NCBI GenBank assembly: GCA_013540595.1
Contig: JABXKE010000001.1
Span: 19,810-83,809 of the forward strand
Direction: 5' to 3'
Origin: Pyrodictium sp.
Lineage (GTDB): Archaea > Thermoproteota > Thermoprotei_A > Sulfolobales > Pyrodictiaceae
Length of the DNA stretch: 64,000 nt
The position numbers and the translations under genes are program-made. The notes beneath the pieces were generated by a model. The model was not told the DNA's origin. It saw only the letters and a list, made by a program, of their open reading frames with translations, and searched no databases. How positions within the stretch are numbered: the stretch's first letter is position 1; each line of letters begins with the position of its first letter. Positions 52,497 to 61,072 of this stretch are shown one piece after another.

Positions 52497-54104
52497 CTAC
52501 CCTACAAAGTTCACCCTTATTGTTATATTGTACTTACTTTCTATCCTTTTCAGCCTTTTGAGCTTTTTCATGAGCGCTCGGGAGGCTGTTCTGGGTATAT
52601 TTACTATGAACGTGTTACCCTCCTTTACTACCTCTGCCTCCGGAATAACTCTCTCTATTAGGCGGCGGATCTTGTCGTCAACTTCCCTGGCACCTACTTC
52701 ACGAACGGGAACGATTACCGTCTGCTCGCCAAAGGTATAGATTTCGTATGCTAGATCTCCCGTTAGCGCGTCAACAACTTCCACAACGGGTCTTGCTAGA
52801 TCGGCCTCTCTTAATCCTGTAGGCAGCTTTACAGTCATCCTAAGCTCATAGACGTGTTTGACATTCCCGTCTTCAAGAAAGAGTACGGTATCGATGATGC
52901 TAGGCAGCATGCCGATGTCAACACGTCTAATGAAGCGCTGTATAGCATCGATGGGAGAGGTGGCATGAACTACCCCGATCATTCCTATTCCTGCCAGTCT
53001 TAAGTCTACGTAGAGTCTGAAGTCCTCGTCCGTTCTAAGCTCATCAAAGACCGTGTAGTCTGGTCTGCTTAAGAGAAGTATGTCATGCAGCTCGCCTACT
53101 TCGGCATAATTCTTGGAGTACTGCGTTATATCAGGAGGCAGCATCATGTCCCTTGGCGACTCTATAGTCTTAACAACCTTGCCCTTGCTAGCATAGTACT
53201 CTGCAAGGGCTTGCGCGAACGTGGTCTTTCCCATTCCTGGAGCTCCAGCGATTAGTATGCCTTCTGCTCTCTCCTCCAGCCTCTTAACAATCTTCGCTGG
53301 AAGGTTGTAGTCTTCAAGGCGGAGCTTCTTTAGAGGCTTGACAGCAGTGATTTCCCAGGCCTCGCTAAGGGGAGGCTTTGTTATGACTATACGGTAGCTG
53401 CCTAGCTGTACTATAGTTGAGCCGAGCCTGTCTATCTCTATGAAACCGTCCTCCCTGCTTCTAGCCTCCTCAACAATTTCGTGTGCAAGAGCCTCTATCT
53501 CGTCCCGCGTGAGCTCTTTTGTGTCGAGCTCGACGAGAACCCAGCTGCCAGGCCTGCCCTGTTTTGCCTTAGGCCGTGCCCCCTCCTTTAGGTGCACGCT
53601 TAATGTATTCTCGTCAAAGAAGTTCTCTATGGCTAGACGCTTTTCCCTGTCCCGTGAGGGCTTGACGTAGATTACGCTTACGCCCATAGCCTCCGCTACG
53701 AGCGCCTGAACACGGTCAGCGGTTATCAGGGTGGCACCGTTCTCATATGCGTACTCGCGTATGATTGCGTCAATAGCGCCCTCCTTTGCCGCGGCGATGT
53801 CAGTATAGCGTGGAAGCTCCCCTGCAATAGTTATGTCAATCAGACCCTGTTCAGCGAGCCTTCTCAGCTTTCTTAGCTCTTCAAGTCCAGCAAAGCCTGT
53901 TGCGCGTCCGTCGTTGGCTTGATGTTCGAGTTCAGCGAGGACAGCCCTGTGTATAACTATTTGTCCCCTAATCTTTCCCTCGAGAACCAACTTCGTAAGT
54001 TGACCTTCAACTATGACGCTAGTATCTGGAACATACGTTGGTGTAGGTTCATACCGGTAGCTCACTTTCAGATCCCCGCTGCCCATATGGGATGATGTAT
54101 GCAA
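52497..54104 (-). CDS. pina: PINA: PIN-domain plus VirB11-like ATPase (Holliday junction branch migration)
   Basis: A 535-residue protein. An N-terminal PIN domain (VPDTSVIVEGQL, ITADRVQA) is followed by an ATPase of the VirB11/PilT type with Walker A IAGAPGMGKT near residue 288, the acidic FDELRTDEDF and a His-box-like GVVHATSP. A KH-like segment lies near the C-terminus. The Sulfolobus homologue SisPINA is a hexameric ATPase that migrates Holliday junctions and binds Hjc. The adjoining hjc gene supports the same role here. Confidence 0.9.
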   Translation of the reverse strand: MHTSSHMGSGDLKVSYRYEPTPTYVPDTSVIVEGQLTKLVLEGKIRGQIVIHRAVLAELEHQANDGRATGFAGLEELRKLRRLAEQGLIDITIAGELPRYTDIAAAKEGAIDAIIREYAYENGATLITADRVQALVAEAMGVSVIYVKPSRDREKRLAIENFFDENTLSVHLKEGARPKAKQGRPGSWVLVELDTKELTRDEIEALAHEIVEEARSREDGFIEIDRLGSTIVQLGSYRIVITKPPLSEAWEITAVKPLKKLRLEDYNLPAKIVKRLEERAEGILIAGAPGMGKTTFAQALAEYYASKGKVVKTIESPRDMMLPPDITQYSKNYAEVGELHDILLLSRPDYTVFDELRTDEDFRLYVDLRLAGIGMIGVVHATSPIDAIQRFIRRVDIGMLPSIIDTVLFLEDGNVKHVYELRMTVKLPTGLREADLARPVVEVVDALTGDLAYEIYTFGEQTVIVPVREVGAREVDDKIRRLIERVIPEAEVVKEGNTFIVNIPRTASRALMKKLKRLKRIESKYNITIRVNFVG

Positions 54105-54254
54105 GCTCCCTCGCTATCGGCCAACTTCCTATGCTTTACCCTGATCTTATTACGTTTTTGTGAAGTATGGAAAACATAGCCTGTGCTAGTAGTTTCGGCC
54201 AGGTATGTGCCAGCGCCTGTCTTCATCCTTTAGACAATTACGGGTGCAGCTAGG

Positions 54255-54542
54255 TTGGTACGTGTAAAGGTGGATTATGGAAGGCTTGTTGCCCGCTTAG
54301 TAGAGGAAGGCCATCTCTACATAACCTCGTCCAGGCTTTCGGAGATCCTTGGCATATCAAGTAGAGCGGCGGGGAAGTTGTTATCCGATCTGAGCAGGAA
54401 CGGGTATGCAGTAAAATGGAGCAGGAGAACATATAAGCTAACGCCTACTCTGCTCAGCAAGGTGAACGCAGATAATGTCACAGCTAAAGAAGCTCATACT
54501 GGTTACAGCAGATCACCACCCCCAGCACAAGCTGTGGGTTGA
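54255..54542 (+). CDS. Small winged-helix DNA-binding protein
   Basis: A 95-residue protein with a helix-turn-helix (SSRLSEILGISSRAAGKLLS) and a wing (GYAVKWSRRTYKLTP), followed by a low-complexity tail that overlaps the next gene. It starts at TTG 54255. It is divergent from the PINA-hjc operon and could regulate it or its own operon. The overlap of 68 bases with the downstream gene is unusually long, so its true end may lie within that gene's start. Confidence 0.6.
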   Translation: MVRVKVDYGRLVARLVEEGHLYITSSRLSEILGISSRAAGKLLSDLSRNGYAVKWSRRTYKLTPTLLSKVNADNVTAKEAHTGYSRSPPPAQAVG

Positions 54543-54804
54543 ACTTGCTGAGAGACTAGCTAAGGAACTTGGCGCTGAGCTCGACGTAAGATATGAGGAC
54601 TATGTTTTGCTTGTAGAGTATGGAGATACTGACGACCTTGGCATGGCTTGGCTTCCGCAGTTACTAGCTGAGCTAGACGATGGGAAAATAGTTTTGCTAT
54701 TGTCAAGGCTTCCCCTAGGCAAAGATCTAAACCCCGATCTAGAGGAGGCATACCATACAGTGATAAAAAGAGTTGATGAGATAACCAGCGGACAGGGTAG
54801 TTAG
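54475..54804 (+). CDS. Hypothetical alpha/beta protein
   Basis: A 109-residue protein (KKLILVTADHHPQHKLWVEL, LDVRYEDYVLLVEYGD, GKIVLLLSRLP). The first strand with ADHHP suggests a thioredoxin- or Rossmann-like half, without CxxC. It starts inside the wHTH gene and is probably cotranslated. No family is recognised. Confidence 0.6.
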   Translation: MSQLKKLILVTADHHPQHKLWVELAERLAKELGAELDVRYEDYVLLVEYGDTDDLGMAWLPQLLAELDDGKIVLLLSRLPLGKDLNPDLEEAYHTVIKRVDEITSGQGS

Positions 54805-54874
54805 CGAAAACGTGTTTTTGTGCCAACTTACTTTGTTCTATTTGTTTTAGCATTTTAGATAACGTTTACCCTTA

Positions 54875-55117
54875 CTAGATGCCAAAAGCTCTTCTCCTAT
54901 TTCTCAGCTTCACATCCCAATACACCTTCAATGCTTGACTTGTGCGCTGCAGCTTGATGCTCTTCCCATTCCGTAAAAAGATAATTACGTGCCTATCGCG
55001 AATCATAGCGTCTACTATCTCGCTGAGGTCTATGTTGAGCAAGCCCTGTGCATTTGAAGGGGAAGAGCTGCTATGTGTCACTCGAGAAATGCGAACGGAA
55101 TCCTCTTCTGAAGCCAT
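54875..55117 (-). CDS. Small hypothetical protein
   Basis: A protein of 80 residues. A Ser-rich start is followed by IDLSEIVDAMIRDRHVIIFL and a basic tail. ATG 55117 is chosen; a GTG at 55141 adds eight residues. A TATA-like TTTTAAAT lies near 55180-55189 on the minus strand. The strand-helix pattern is too short to assign. Confidence 0.5.
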   Translation of the reverse strand: MASEEDSVRISRVTHSSSSPSNAQGLLNIDLSEIVDAMIRDRHVIIFLRNGKSIKLQRTSQALKVYWDVKLRNRRRAFGI

Positions 55118-55301
55118 GGCGTGTAACCTGGCACACTCCACCTATGTTAGTAGCGGCCGAGGCTTCAAAACGTTTTCCTTATTTAAAAGCCCACACGTTG
55201 TCCTAAGTTATACTTCAGTACTTCAGTATAAAATGCGATCAGAACTTTGCTCCTTGCGGTTAATACTGTGTTGTTACTTGTTTCTGAAAGGGTCAAGCAC
55301 T

Positions 55302-56066
55302 CTAGAAGAGGTCCTCCATTTTGCTTCTTATGAACTTCTCTGCCTCGCTCTTGGGTATTTTTGTTAGCTGCAGTCTTCTTGCTAGGTTGACTATAAGCTT
55401 GGGATCCTTCTCCAGAGCTTCAACGTCCTCCTCGACATTGGCATCTCCACGATAGGCATCTCCTTCTCGCGGCGCCACAACCACTGTCAAGGTGGTCTTG
55501 CCCTCGGCAGGGCTTGCAACGAGTAATCCTATGTTATTTCCATCCGAATCTTTTAATACGGCCAAAAGCTCTCCGGCCTTGGTCCTGCCGTAAACTACGG
55601 CATCTGTTATTCTCGTGGATATTTGTTCTGCTTCTCTCGCTGCCCTAGCTACTTCACGCTCGACCTCGGTTTCCTTTCTCTCTGTCCACTCCCTCTCTTC
55701 GGCGGTGACAGGTCTTGAAAGCAGCTCCTCTATATTTGAAACAACGCTGCGCACAGTCTCGCCTACCTCCTCATCTGGGACCCTCCTGAACGCTTCAACG
55801 CGGAGGCTTTCATAGTACCATTTGATGTCTCCGTCAGAGAGATCGTACTCTATTCGGATTCTAACGACATCGCCTTTATCTATTTTTAATTTGTTTACAA
55901 GGATCTCAAATAGAACTCTGTTTAGCTCTCCTGCCCGAAACGCAACTTGTTTCGTTTCTATCTGTCCCGACTTTATTGCATCTCGTAGCTGTGCAAATAG
56001 CACTCTCCTAAGCTTATCCGCGTAAGCTCCAGCTATAACAAATCCCGTAGAAAGTTGCTGCGGCAT
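55302..56066 (-). CDS. DUF2258-like crenarchaeal protein
   Basis: A protein of 254 residues with STGFVIAGAYADKLRRVLFA at the N-terminus, matching my memory of the crenarchaeal DUF2258 family. The middle is highly charged and helical (about 110-150), and the C-terminus is a beta/helix domain. Its function is unknown. ATG 56066 is preferred over a GTG/ATG frame to 56120. A CTTTAAATG TATA-like element lies near 56113-56121. Confidence 0.6.
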   Translation of the reverse strand: MPQQLSTGFVIAGAYADKLRRVLFAQLRDAIKSGQIETKQVAFRAGELNRVLFEILVNKLKIDKGDVVRIRIEYDLSDGDIKWYYESLRVEAFRRVPDEEVGETVRSVVSNIEELLSRPVTAEEREWTERKETEVEREVARAAREAEQISTRITDAVVYGRTKAGELLAVLKDSDGNNIGLLVASPAEGKTTLTVVVAPREGDAYRGDANVEEDVEALEKDPKLIVNLARRLQLTKIPKSEAEKFIRSKMEDLF

Positions 56067-56210
56067 CCGGGCCCAACCCCTGGAAATCCCGCTAGTACAA
56101 TAATTCAGCCTCATGGTCATTTAAAGCGTTTTTCCAATAAATGCCCGAAAAATATAAAAAAGTGATAGTATTTGACATTAAAATGATGTGTAGAATGCGC
56201 AGATGTTGAT

Positions 56211-56639
56211 TCAATATGCATCGGCTTGAATTGCGTGCTTTTGCTGCACGGAAGACATTAAGTTCAAGTTTAACAAATCAAGTAGAATCTTCTCGTTGTT
56301 CAAGCTCTGGAGGATGATGTTTGCAAGTGTCTCTCCATCTGTCCGAACCATGGCGAACTCCAGCTCCCTTCCGTCAAGCATCAGGGCGGGAGAGAATCCA
56401 TGCTCTCCATCTAGTACAAGCACTCGAACCTCCGTAACCTCTAAGAAAATGCCGCTGTCGCGCAAGACGTCCAACGCTTCTCGTACAACCTTTCCCAAGT
56501 AATCGCTAACTGGCCCGTAGCCCCGAAAGAGCACTAGGTCTGCCAAGACCTTCTGCCCCAAACATTCTCTTATATTGTACTGCAAAACGCGATTATTGAA
56601 GTTCGGGGAGGAAGTAATACCGGTGTACTTTCCATTCAA
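56211..56639 (-). CDS. Hypothetical protein, possible thioredoxin-like fold
   Basis: A 142-residue protein. VEVTEVRVLVLD, SPALMLDGRELEF and a final helix follow a thioredoxin-like order without a CxxC. The first 20 residues are likely untranslated or disordered. It is divergent from the aRF1 gene with only 45 bases between starts. Confidence 0.5.
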   Translation of the reverse strand: MNGKYTGITSSPNFNNRVLQYNIRECLGQKVLADLVLFRGYGPVSDYLGKVVREALDVLRDSGIFLEVTEVRVLVLDGEHGFSPALMLDGRELEFAMVRTDGETLANIILQSLNNEKILLDLLNLNLMSSVQQKHAIQADAY

Positions 56640-56684
56640 ACATATTAGGAGGCGATAAGGAAAACTTCGGGCGGGCTAAGGCTA

Positions 56685-57803
56685 ATGAGTAGCCTTGAAG
56701 AAAAGCTTGTGGTCGACAAAAGAACCCTAAAAAAGATCGTTAGAGAGCTAAAGGAGTGGAAAGCACCAGCAACAGTTCTCTTAAGCTTGTACATACCACC
56801 TGGCCGTCCCATAAGCGATGTCGTGTCCCTCCTTAGAACAGAGTACTCTATAACCGACAACATAAAATTGAAAAGGACCCGCGATGCTGTTCAAAGGGCT
56901 CTTGCAGCAGCTATGGATAGGCTTTCCATGATCCCAAAGCTTCCAGAGAACGGGCTTGTGTTATTCTGCGGCGAGAATATGGAGACCAAGGACTTTATAT
57001 GCTACGTCTTCTCTCCGCCGGAGCCTGTTCCGATATTCTTCTACAGAACCGACAAGTTCTTCCACACAGAGTTCCTCGAGGAAATGCTCGAATCAGAGGA
57101 GGTGTTCGGCCTAGTGATCATAGAGCGGGATCAAGCTACGATAGGGCTTCTAAAGGGGAGCAGAATAGTTGTGCTTGAGGAGCTTGAAGGTTATGTGCCC
57201 GGAAAGCACCATAGGGGAGGACAGAGCCAGCGTCGCTTCGACAGGCAGATTGAGCAGTTCGTGCGCGGCTTCTACAAGGAGGTAGCAGATGCTATGAACA
57301 AGCACTTCCTTCCGCTAATTGAAAAGAACCTGCTTAAATCCATAATAGTAGGTGGCCCCGGCTATGCTAAGCAGGACTTCGTGGAGGATGCCGCCAAGGA
57401 GTTTCTCGATTACCGCGTGCTAAACAAAATAGAAAGAGTTCTCGTAGACGTTGCATACCAAGGTGAGGCCGGCCTACGAGAACTTGCAATAAAGTCTTCA
57501 GATCTTATACGAAGGAACAAATACGCTGATCTCGTTAAGGCGATAGAGGAGTTTAAGCTTCACTTAGCGAAGGACGACGGTCTGGCCATATATGGTGAGG
57601 CTAACGTCAAGAGTGCGCTAGAAATGGGTGCACTGAAAGCGCTAATCGTAGATGAATCGCGCGAAGATGTTGAGCAGATCATAGAGAAGGCTGAGAAGTA
57701 CAGCACGGTAGTCTACATCTTAAGTGACGACATCCCTGAAGCCGAGTGGATAAGGAAGACGTTTAACGGACTGGTAGGCATCTTGAGATACAGAATATAC
57801 TAA
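56685..57803 (+). CDS. prf1: Peptide chain release factor aRF1
   Basis: A 372-residue class I release factor. Domain 1 has the stop-codon reading loop as NIKL (N59-L62) rather than the usual NIKS. The GGQ of HRGGQSQRR (near 178-180) that triggers peptide release is intact, and domain 3 follows. It reads all three stop codons in archaea and shares ancestry with Pelota. It is divergent from a small unknown gene. A terminator-like hairpin follows it. Confidence 0.94.
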   Translation: MSSLEEKLVVDKRTLKKIVRELKEWKAPATVLLSLYIPPGRPISDVVSLLRTEYSITDNIKLKRTRDAVQRALAAAMDRLSMIPKLPENGLVLFCGENMETKDFICYVFSPPEPVPIFFYRTDKFFHTEFLEEMLESEEVFGLVIIERDQATIGLLKGSRIVVLEELEGYVPGKHHRGGQSQRRFDRQIEQFVRGFYKEVADAMNKHFLPLIEKNLLKSIIVGGPGYAKQDFVEDAAKEFLDYRVLNKIERVLVDVAYQGEAGLRELAIKSSDLIRRNKYADLVKAIEEFKLHLAKDDGLAIYGEANVKSALEMGALKALIVDESREDVEQIIEKAEKYSTVVYILSDDIPEAEWIRKTFNGLVGILRYRIY

Positions 57804-57856
57804 GTTCAGTTCTAAGCATTTTAATTTATTATATTACTAGAGAACAGGACAATAAC

Positions 57857-57873
57857 TGCGCTGAGCGCATTTT
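57857..57873 (+). terminator. Hairpin terminator after aRF1
   Basis: TGCGC (57857-57861) and GCGCA (57865-57869) form a 5-bp stem with a 3-base loop, followed by TTTT. It lies 54 bases after the prf1 stop. Confidence 0.5.
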
Positions 57874-57903
57874 AAAACAGCTGCAAGCTTCAGAAGCGGC
57901 TTC

Positions 57904-58251
57904 TCACGAGTAGCTTGCCGCCTCGCTCCTTCTCATCTGGAAACGGTAAAGCGGGCAAGTCTGATAGAACTGCGCGCATAGCTTTGCTTCAGATTTTGTA
58001 AGCAGCCTACCCAGCACTTTGCAAAAAGCTAGGTATCCTCCGCTATAGCTGTAAATTTCCATATGTGTGCACTTTGATGATGGTTTTTCGCTTAGAAGGT
58101 GTATAGGTGCGTAAGGACGTAGAGACTGAACTAGGCTAGGCTTTGACGTGATATCGATTATGCTCTTTCTCTCCTCCTTCTCTTGTGGATTCTGGTAATA
58201 GGCACATACTCTGTATGTCGCCTCGTCAGCTAGGCACCTCGAAGGACTCAC
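57904..58251 (-). CDS. Hypothetical cysteine-containing protein
   Basis: A 115-residue protein with six cysteines. The last half has C-K-V-L-G, C-A-Q-F-Y and C-P-L-Y-R-F, a spacing that could hold a metal or Fe-S cluster. No family is recognised. It is on its own, with a 256-base gap upstream. Confidence 0.45.
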   Translation of the reverse strand: MSPSRCLADEATYRVCAYYQNPQEKEERKSIIDITSKPSLVQSLRPYAPIHLLSEKPSSKCTHMEIYSYSGGYLAFCKVLGRLLTKSEAKLCAQFYQTCPLYRFQMRRSEAASYS

Positions 58252-58317
58252 TACATTGTCCGTTGGCTGGTTAAGCTTTGGCGATGTGCAAAGCCCTCCT
58301 CTGAACCAGGGACACGG

Positions 58318-58342
58318 CAGCTGGAATCACCCTCCAGCTCCC
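58318..58342. repeat. Inverted repeat in the 58252-58507 gap
   Basis: AGCTGG and CCAGCT enclose a 9-base loop (near 58320-58340). The rest of this 256-base gap shows no gene that I can support. Confidence 0.35.
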
Positions 58343-58507
58343 CCGTTTAGACGCAGTAGCAGTTTAATACGCGTTCAGTCTTTCTGCAGCTTTGATGGTT
58401 TAGCTTCCATTAGTCCAGAAGAGGCCAACAGCGAACTGGAGCCACGTTATACCCATCTATGGTTTCTTGCAAAAACACTAACCGTCGGGTATCTATCGAA
58501 TTGCTGT

Positions 58508-58819
58508 CTACAGGTAGTATGCGTAGTAGCGTCCCTCGTCGTCGCTTTCAACCCTACCCTCTTCTGCCAGCTTGTTTAGAGCATAGCGTATCTTATCCTC
58601 GCTGGCGAGGCCAGAGAGGATCTCGTGAATCTCCTTCACCGTTCTCGGTTTCTCCCTAAGAAGCTGCAGTATTATGTCCTTCAGCTGATCTTCGTTGGGA
58701 GCCACGACAACTACCACTTCCTCGTCTTCATAGAGCTTGTCTAGAGCTATGTTGTTGTTGTATATGTAAACGTCGCTCCCCGCTCTGGTAATATTTGGAA
58801 CGCGGCCTCGCGAGCTCAA
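58508..58819 (-). CDS. Winged-helix protein
   Basis: A 103-residue protein. The N-terminal 45 residues contain strands (GSDVYIYNNN, EEVVVVVAPNE) and the C-terminal part a winged helix (IILQLLREKPRTVKEIHEIL followed by a RYYAYYL wing). It is likely a DNA-binding or complex-assembly protein. A TATA box (58859-58870, minus) is at leader distance. Confidence 0.6.
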   Translation of the reverse strand: MSSRGRVPNITRAGSDVYIYNNNIALDKLYEDEEVVVVVAPNEDQLKDIILQLLREKPRTVKEIHEILSGLASEDKIRYALNKLAEEGRVESDDEGRYYAYYL

Positions 58820-58858
58820 GACGCGTCTCCGTGAGTACTATTGCTTGTAAAAGTTACC

Positions 58859-58870
58859 CTTATATAAAAC
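58859..58870 (-). promoter_or_regulatory. TATA box of the winged-helix gene
   Basis: GTTTTATATAAG on the minus strand lies about 45 bases before the ATG at 58819. Confidence 0.55.
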
Positions 58871-58946
58871 ATTCTTTTAATGTAACGTTGTGTTGCAGAT
58901 TCTAACTCAGTTGCCGCAATTTATAATTACGGAAGGGGCTCTCGCT

Positions 58947-58992
58947 GGTGGCAGACAATGTTAACCGCATTCTGCTACCGCTTATATAGAGG
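58947..58992 (+). promoter_or_regulatory. Inverted repeat abutting the TATA box of the 59029 gene
   Basis: GGTGGCAGA (58947-58955) and TCTGCTACC (58971-58979) pair over nine positions with one G-T, around a 15-base loop. The TATA box GCTTATATAGAGG (58980-58992) follows at once. Start of transcription is predicted near 59011, with GGGCGGG before ATG 59029. The repeat is placed like an operator or an activator site. Confidence 0.45.
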
Positions 58993-59028
58993 TCGCTCTT
59001 TACAGGGTTCTCTTGGGCGGGCTGCGAA

Positions 59029-59418
59029 ATGGATAATGAGAAGAGCTTGAACGTCAAGCTTACGCTGCTCCGTGTATGCGGGCTTATCGAAGCGGCGGTC
59101 CGCATTTTGGAGAAATACCAGAAGCATTACAGAACCTTCCTGACGTCGTTCGAGGCCAGCTCTGAAAGCGAGTATTACCTCAAGAGGAGAATCTCCAGCC
59201 TCGCCAATGAAGTCGATAGGTTGCTGCAGATGTTTAACAGCTTATCCGGTTTTGTCTGCAGGGAAGAGCCTGGATGGCATGATATAGTCAAAGCATACAA
59301 CGTCCTTGACAGATACTATCCGGAGCTAGTATCCCTAGGAAAGGTTCCCGGAGGTATAAGAGAAACCATGTATGAAGTTTACGTTAATCTCAAGAAAATA
59401 GTTGAAAATCAAGCGTAG
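59029..59418 (+). CDS. Helical protein of unknown function
   Basis: A 129-residue, mostly helical protein, probably a coiled coil (VCGLIEAAVRILEKYQKHY, LKRRISSLANEVDRLLQMF). The ATG is supported by a GGGCGGG ribosome binding site and a TATA box. The pattern resembles small ESCRT-III- or prefoldin-like helical bundles, but there is no specific motif. Confidence 0.6.
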   Translation: MDNEKSLNVKLTLLRVCGLIEAAVRILEKYQKHYRTFLTSFEASSESEYYLKRRISSLANEVDRLLQMFNSLSGFVCREEPGWHDIVKAYNVLDRYYPELVSLGKVPGGIRETMYEVYVNLKKIVENQA

Positions 59419-59525
59419 GGGGTCAGCGGCCTAAAGCTTCTTCACAGATTATTCAGCAGAGGCTTTTGCTATCATCCCCGTTTGTTCGTCTTTAGCGTAT
59501 AGCTGCAGCTTATCCAAGCTTGCCG

Positions 59526-60020
59526 CTAAACTGCTAGGGTTAAGTCTAAGAAGTCCATAGGAAGCTGCCTTCCCTTGGATTTGAGCTCGTCGTACTTCTG
59601 TGAGAGCCAGTCCATGAATACGGGGCATCCATCGAATCTTCCGTCCCTGTTGCATTTTCCGCCTAGTAGCAGGAAGCATTTTGTTGTTCTCTTGTCGTAG
59701 TAGGGGCAGAGCTTATGATATTGTTTTGCGCTCTGCATCATCCTAGATATCCAGCGAGCTTTTGGGTCCTTTCTTGCAGTTTCCTCACTTTCCCTAAGCA
59801 CCTTCTCTAGATCTTCATTTGAGATCCGAGAGCCCGACACGGGAAAGTCACCTCTAACTACGTTTGATTTCTGCCTACAAGACGAGATGGCGGCTCTTTC
59901 TGCCGCCTCTACACATAGGTAGGAGCCATAACGGTTTTTCTGCCTTCCGATAGGTTTTATGGAACGGCGTAAGCGGTGCAATGTGCGACGGCCGGCGCTA
60001 ATTTCACTCATAGCTCTCAT
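59526..60020 (-). CDS. Hypothetical protein with C-terminal cysteine cluster
   Basis: A 164-residue frame. The last 60 residues hold CPYYDKRTTKCFLLLGGKCN followed by GCPVF: four cysteines that could bind a metal or a cluster. The N-terminal 65 residues are basic and may be untranslated, since TTG/GTG codons occur downstream. It is divergent from the flavoprotein gene with 17 bases between starts, which favours a later start here. Confidence 0.5.
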   Translation of the reverse strand: MRAMSEISAGRRTLHRLRRSIKPIGRQKNRYGSYLCVEAAERAAISSCRQKSNVVRGDFPVSGSRISNEDLEKVLRESEETARKDPKARWISRMMQSAKQYHKLCPYYDKRTTKCFLLLGGKCNRDGRFDGCPVFMDWLSQKYDELKSKGRQLPMDFLDLTLAV

Positions 60021-60037
60021 CTAAGAGGAGTGTCGCC

Positions 60038-61072
60038 TTGAAAGTAGCTGTGGTAGGAGCAGGTGTGTCTGGAGCTATCGTAGCGCAGCTGCTGAGTAAA
60101 GCGGGCTTTGCTGTCGAAGTTTACGACTTAGCTAAGCAGTACTCTAAACCTTGCGGGGAGGTTACGCCTATTTCGACACTTAAGGTCCTTAGAACCCACC
60201 GAATAGAGGAGCCTCAGATTCTAAACAAAATATCCAGCTTTGTTCTGTACGACATGAATGGAGCAACTATTGCGAGAGCTGCATTTAGCGACCCCATTTG
60301 GGTGTCAATAGATAAGTCTGAGTGGGTAAATGGACTTCGTGAAGGCCTGGAGCTTAGGGTGCATGGCGTACATCCAAAGAAGTTGGCATCCTCTTACGAT
60401 CTCATTATAGATGCCAGAGGTCCCTATGCAATGCCTGGAACGCCCGTAGTTGTGTGGCGTGCTTACAGCAGGACTCGTGGCGATATCGACCCCGATACTG
60501 CAGTGATGTTCATCAATGGGGGGCGTTCGATAGGTCTCGTGTGGGCTTTCCCACACGGAGACGAGATTAACGTGGGTGGCGGCTTTGTCGGCGTTAGCAA
60601 CCCCAAGGATATCGCAACAAAGGTTCTAAGAAAGCATCTGAATGTTCATGGAGGCTTCCGCGATAGCAGGTTCTCTATAGTCAATATAGCTCCTAGGATC
60701 CGTCCAAGGAAGGGTAACATACTCAGTGTGGGGGAGGCCGGAGGCTACGTCCTAAGCTTAGGTGGTGAAGGTATACGACCAGCAGTTTTAACGGCAATTG
60801 CTGCCTCTCACCTTTTAGGTGGTGCCGACAAGAGCGTGGATTGGGCTATGCAGGTTCTGGAAGACGTTAGAAGGGAGGTCGTTGCACATAACACCCTGAT
60901 AAGGGTTTCGCGCAGTATGCCTCAACCCATGCTTGCGCGGGCCATGTCGTCCCTCTCCACTCATATGCTGAAGAAGTGGCTGGGTGGCAATGTTCGAGGC
61001 TATGTCGACGTTGCAAGATTTATTTACTCGGGACTTAGAGGGGTTGTAGCCAGACGGTTGTCCTTTGGTTGA
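60038..61072 (+). CDS. Geranylgeranyl-reductase-family FAD-dependent oxidoreductase
   Basis: A 344-residue flavoprotein. VVGAGVSGAIVA is the dinucleotide-binding motif, KPCGEVTP matches the GGR cysteine region, and NILSVGEAGGYVLSLGGEGI is the second FAD motif. Archaeal GGRs saturate the isoprenoid chains of lipids or of respiratory quinones. It is shorter than typical GGRs (about 390-450 residues), so the substrate may differ. The 3' end overlaps a convergent gene by 49 bases. Confidence 0.75.
   Translation: MKVAVVGAGVSGAIVAQLLSKAGFAVEVYDLAKQYSKPCGEVTPISTLKVLRTHRIEEPQILNKISSFVLYDMNGATIARAAFSDPIWVSIDKSEWVNGLREGLELRVHGVHPKKLASSYDLIIDARGPYAMPGTPVVVWRAYSRTRGDIDPDTAVMFINGGRSIGLVWAFPHGDEINVGGGFVGVSNPKDIATKVLRKHLNVHGGFRDSRFSIVNIAPRIRPRKGNILSVGEAGGYVLSLGGEGIRPAVLTAIAASHLLGGADKSVDWAMQVLEDVRREVVAHNTLIRVSRSMPQPMLARAMSSLSTHMLKKWLGGNVRGYVDVARFIYSGLRGVVARRLSFG

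Noticed and set aside
55195..55235. The repeated ACTTCAGT near 55210 as a mobile-element or CRISPR trace
   Set aside because: Only two short copies are present, without spacers or associated genes.
58256..58660. Plus-strand frames opposite the winged-helix gene
   Set aside because: They are rich in Pro, Ser and Arg, lack any motif or ribosome binding site, and overlap a real minus-strand gene.
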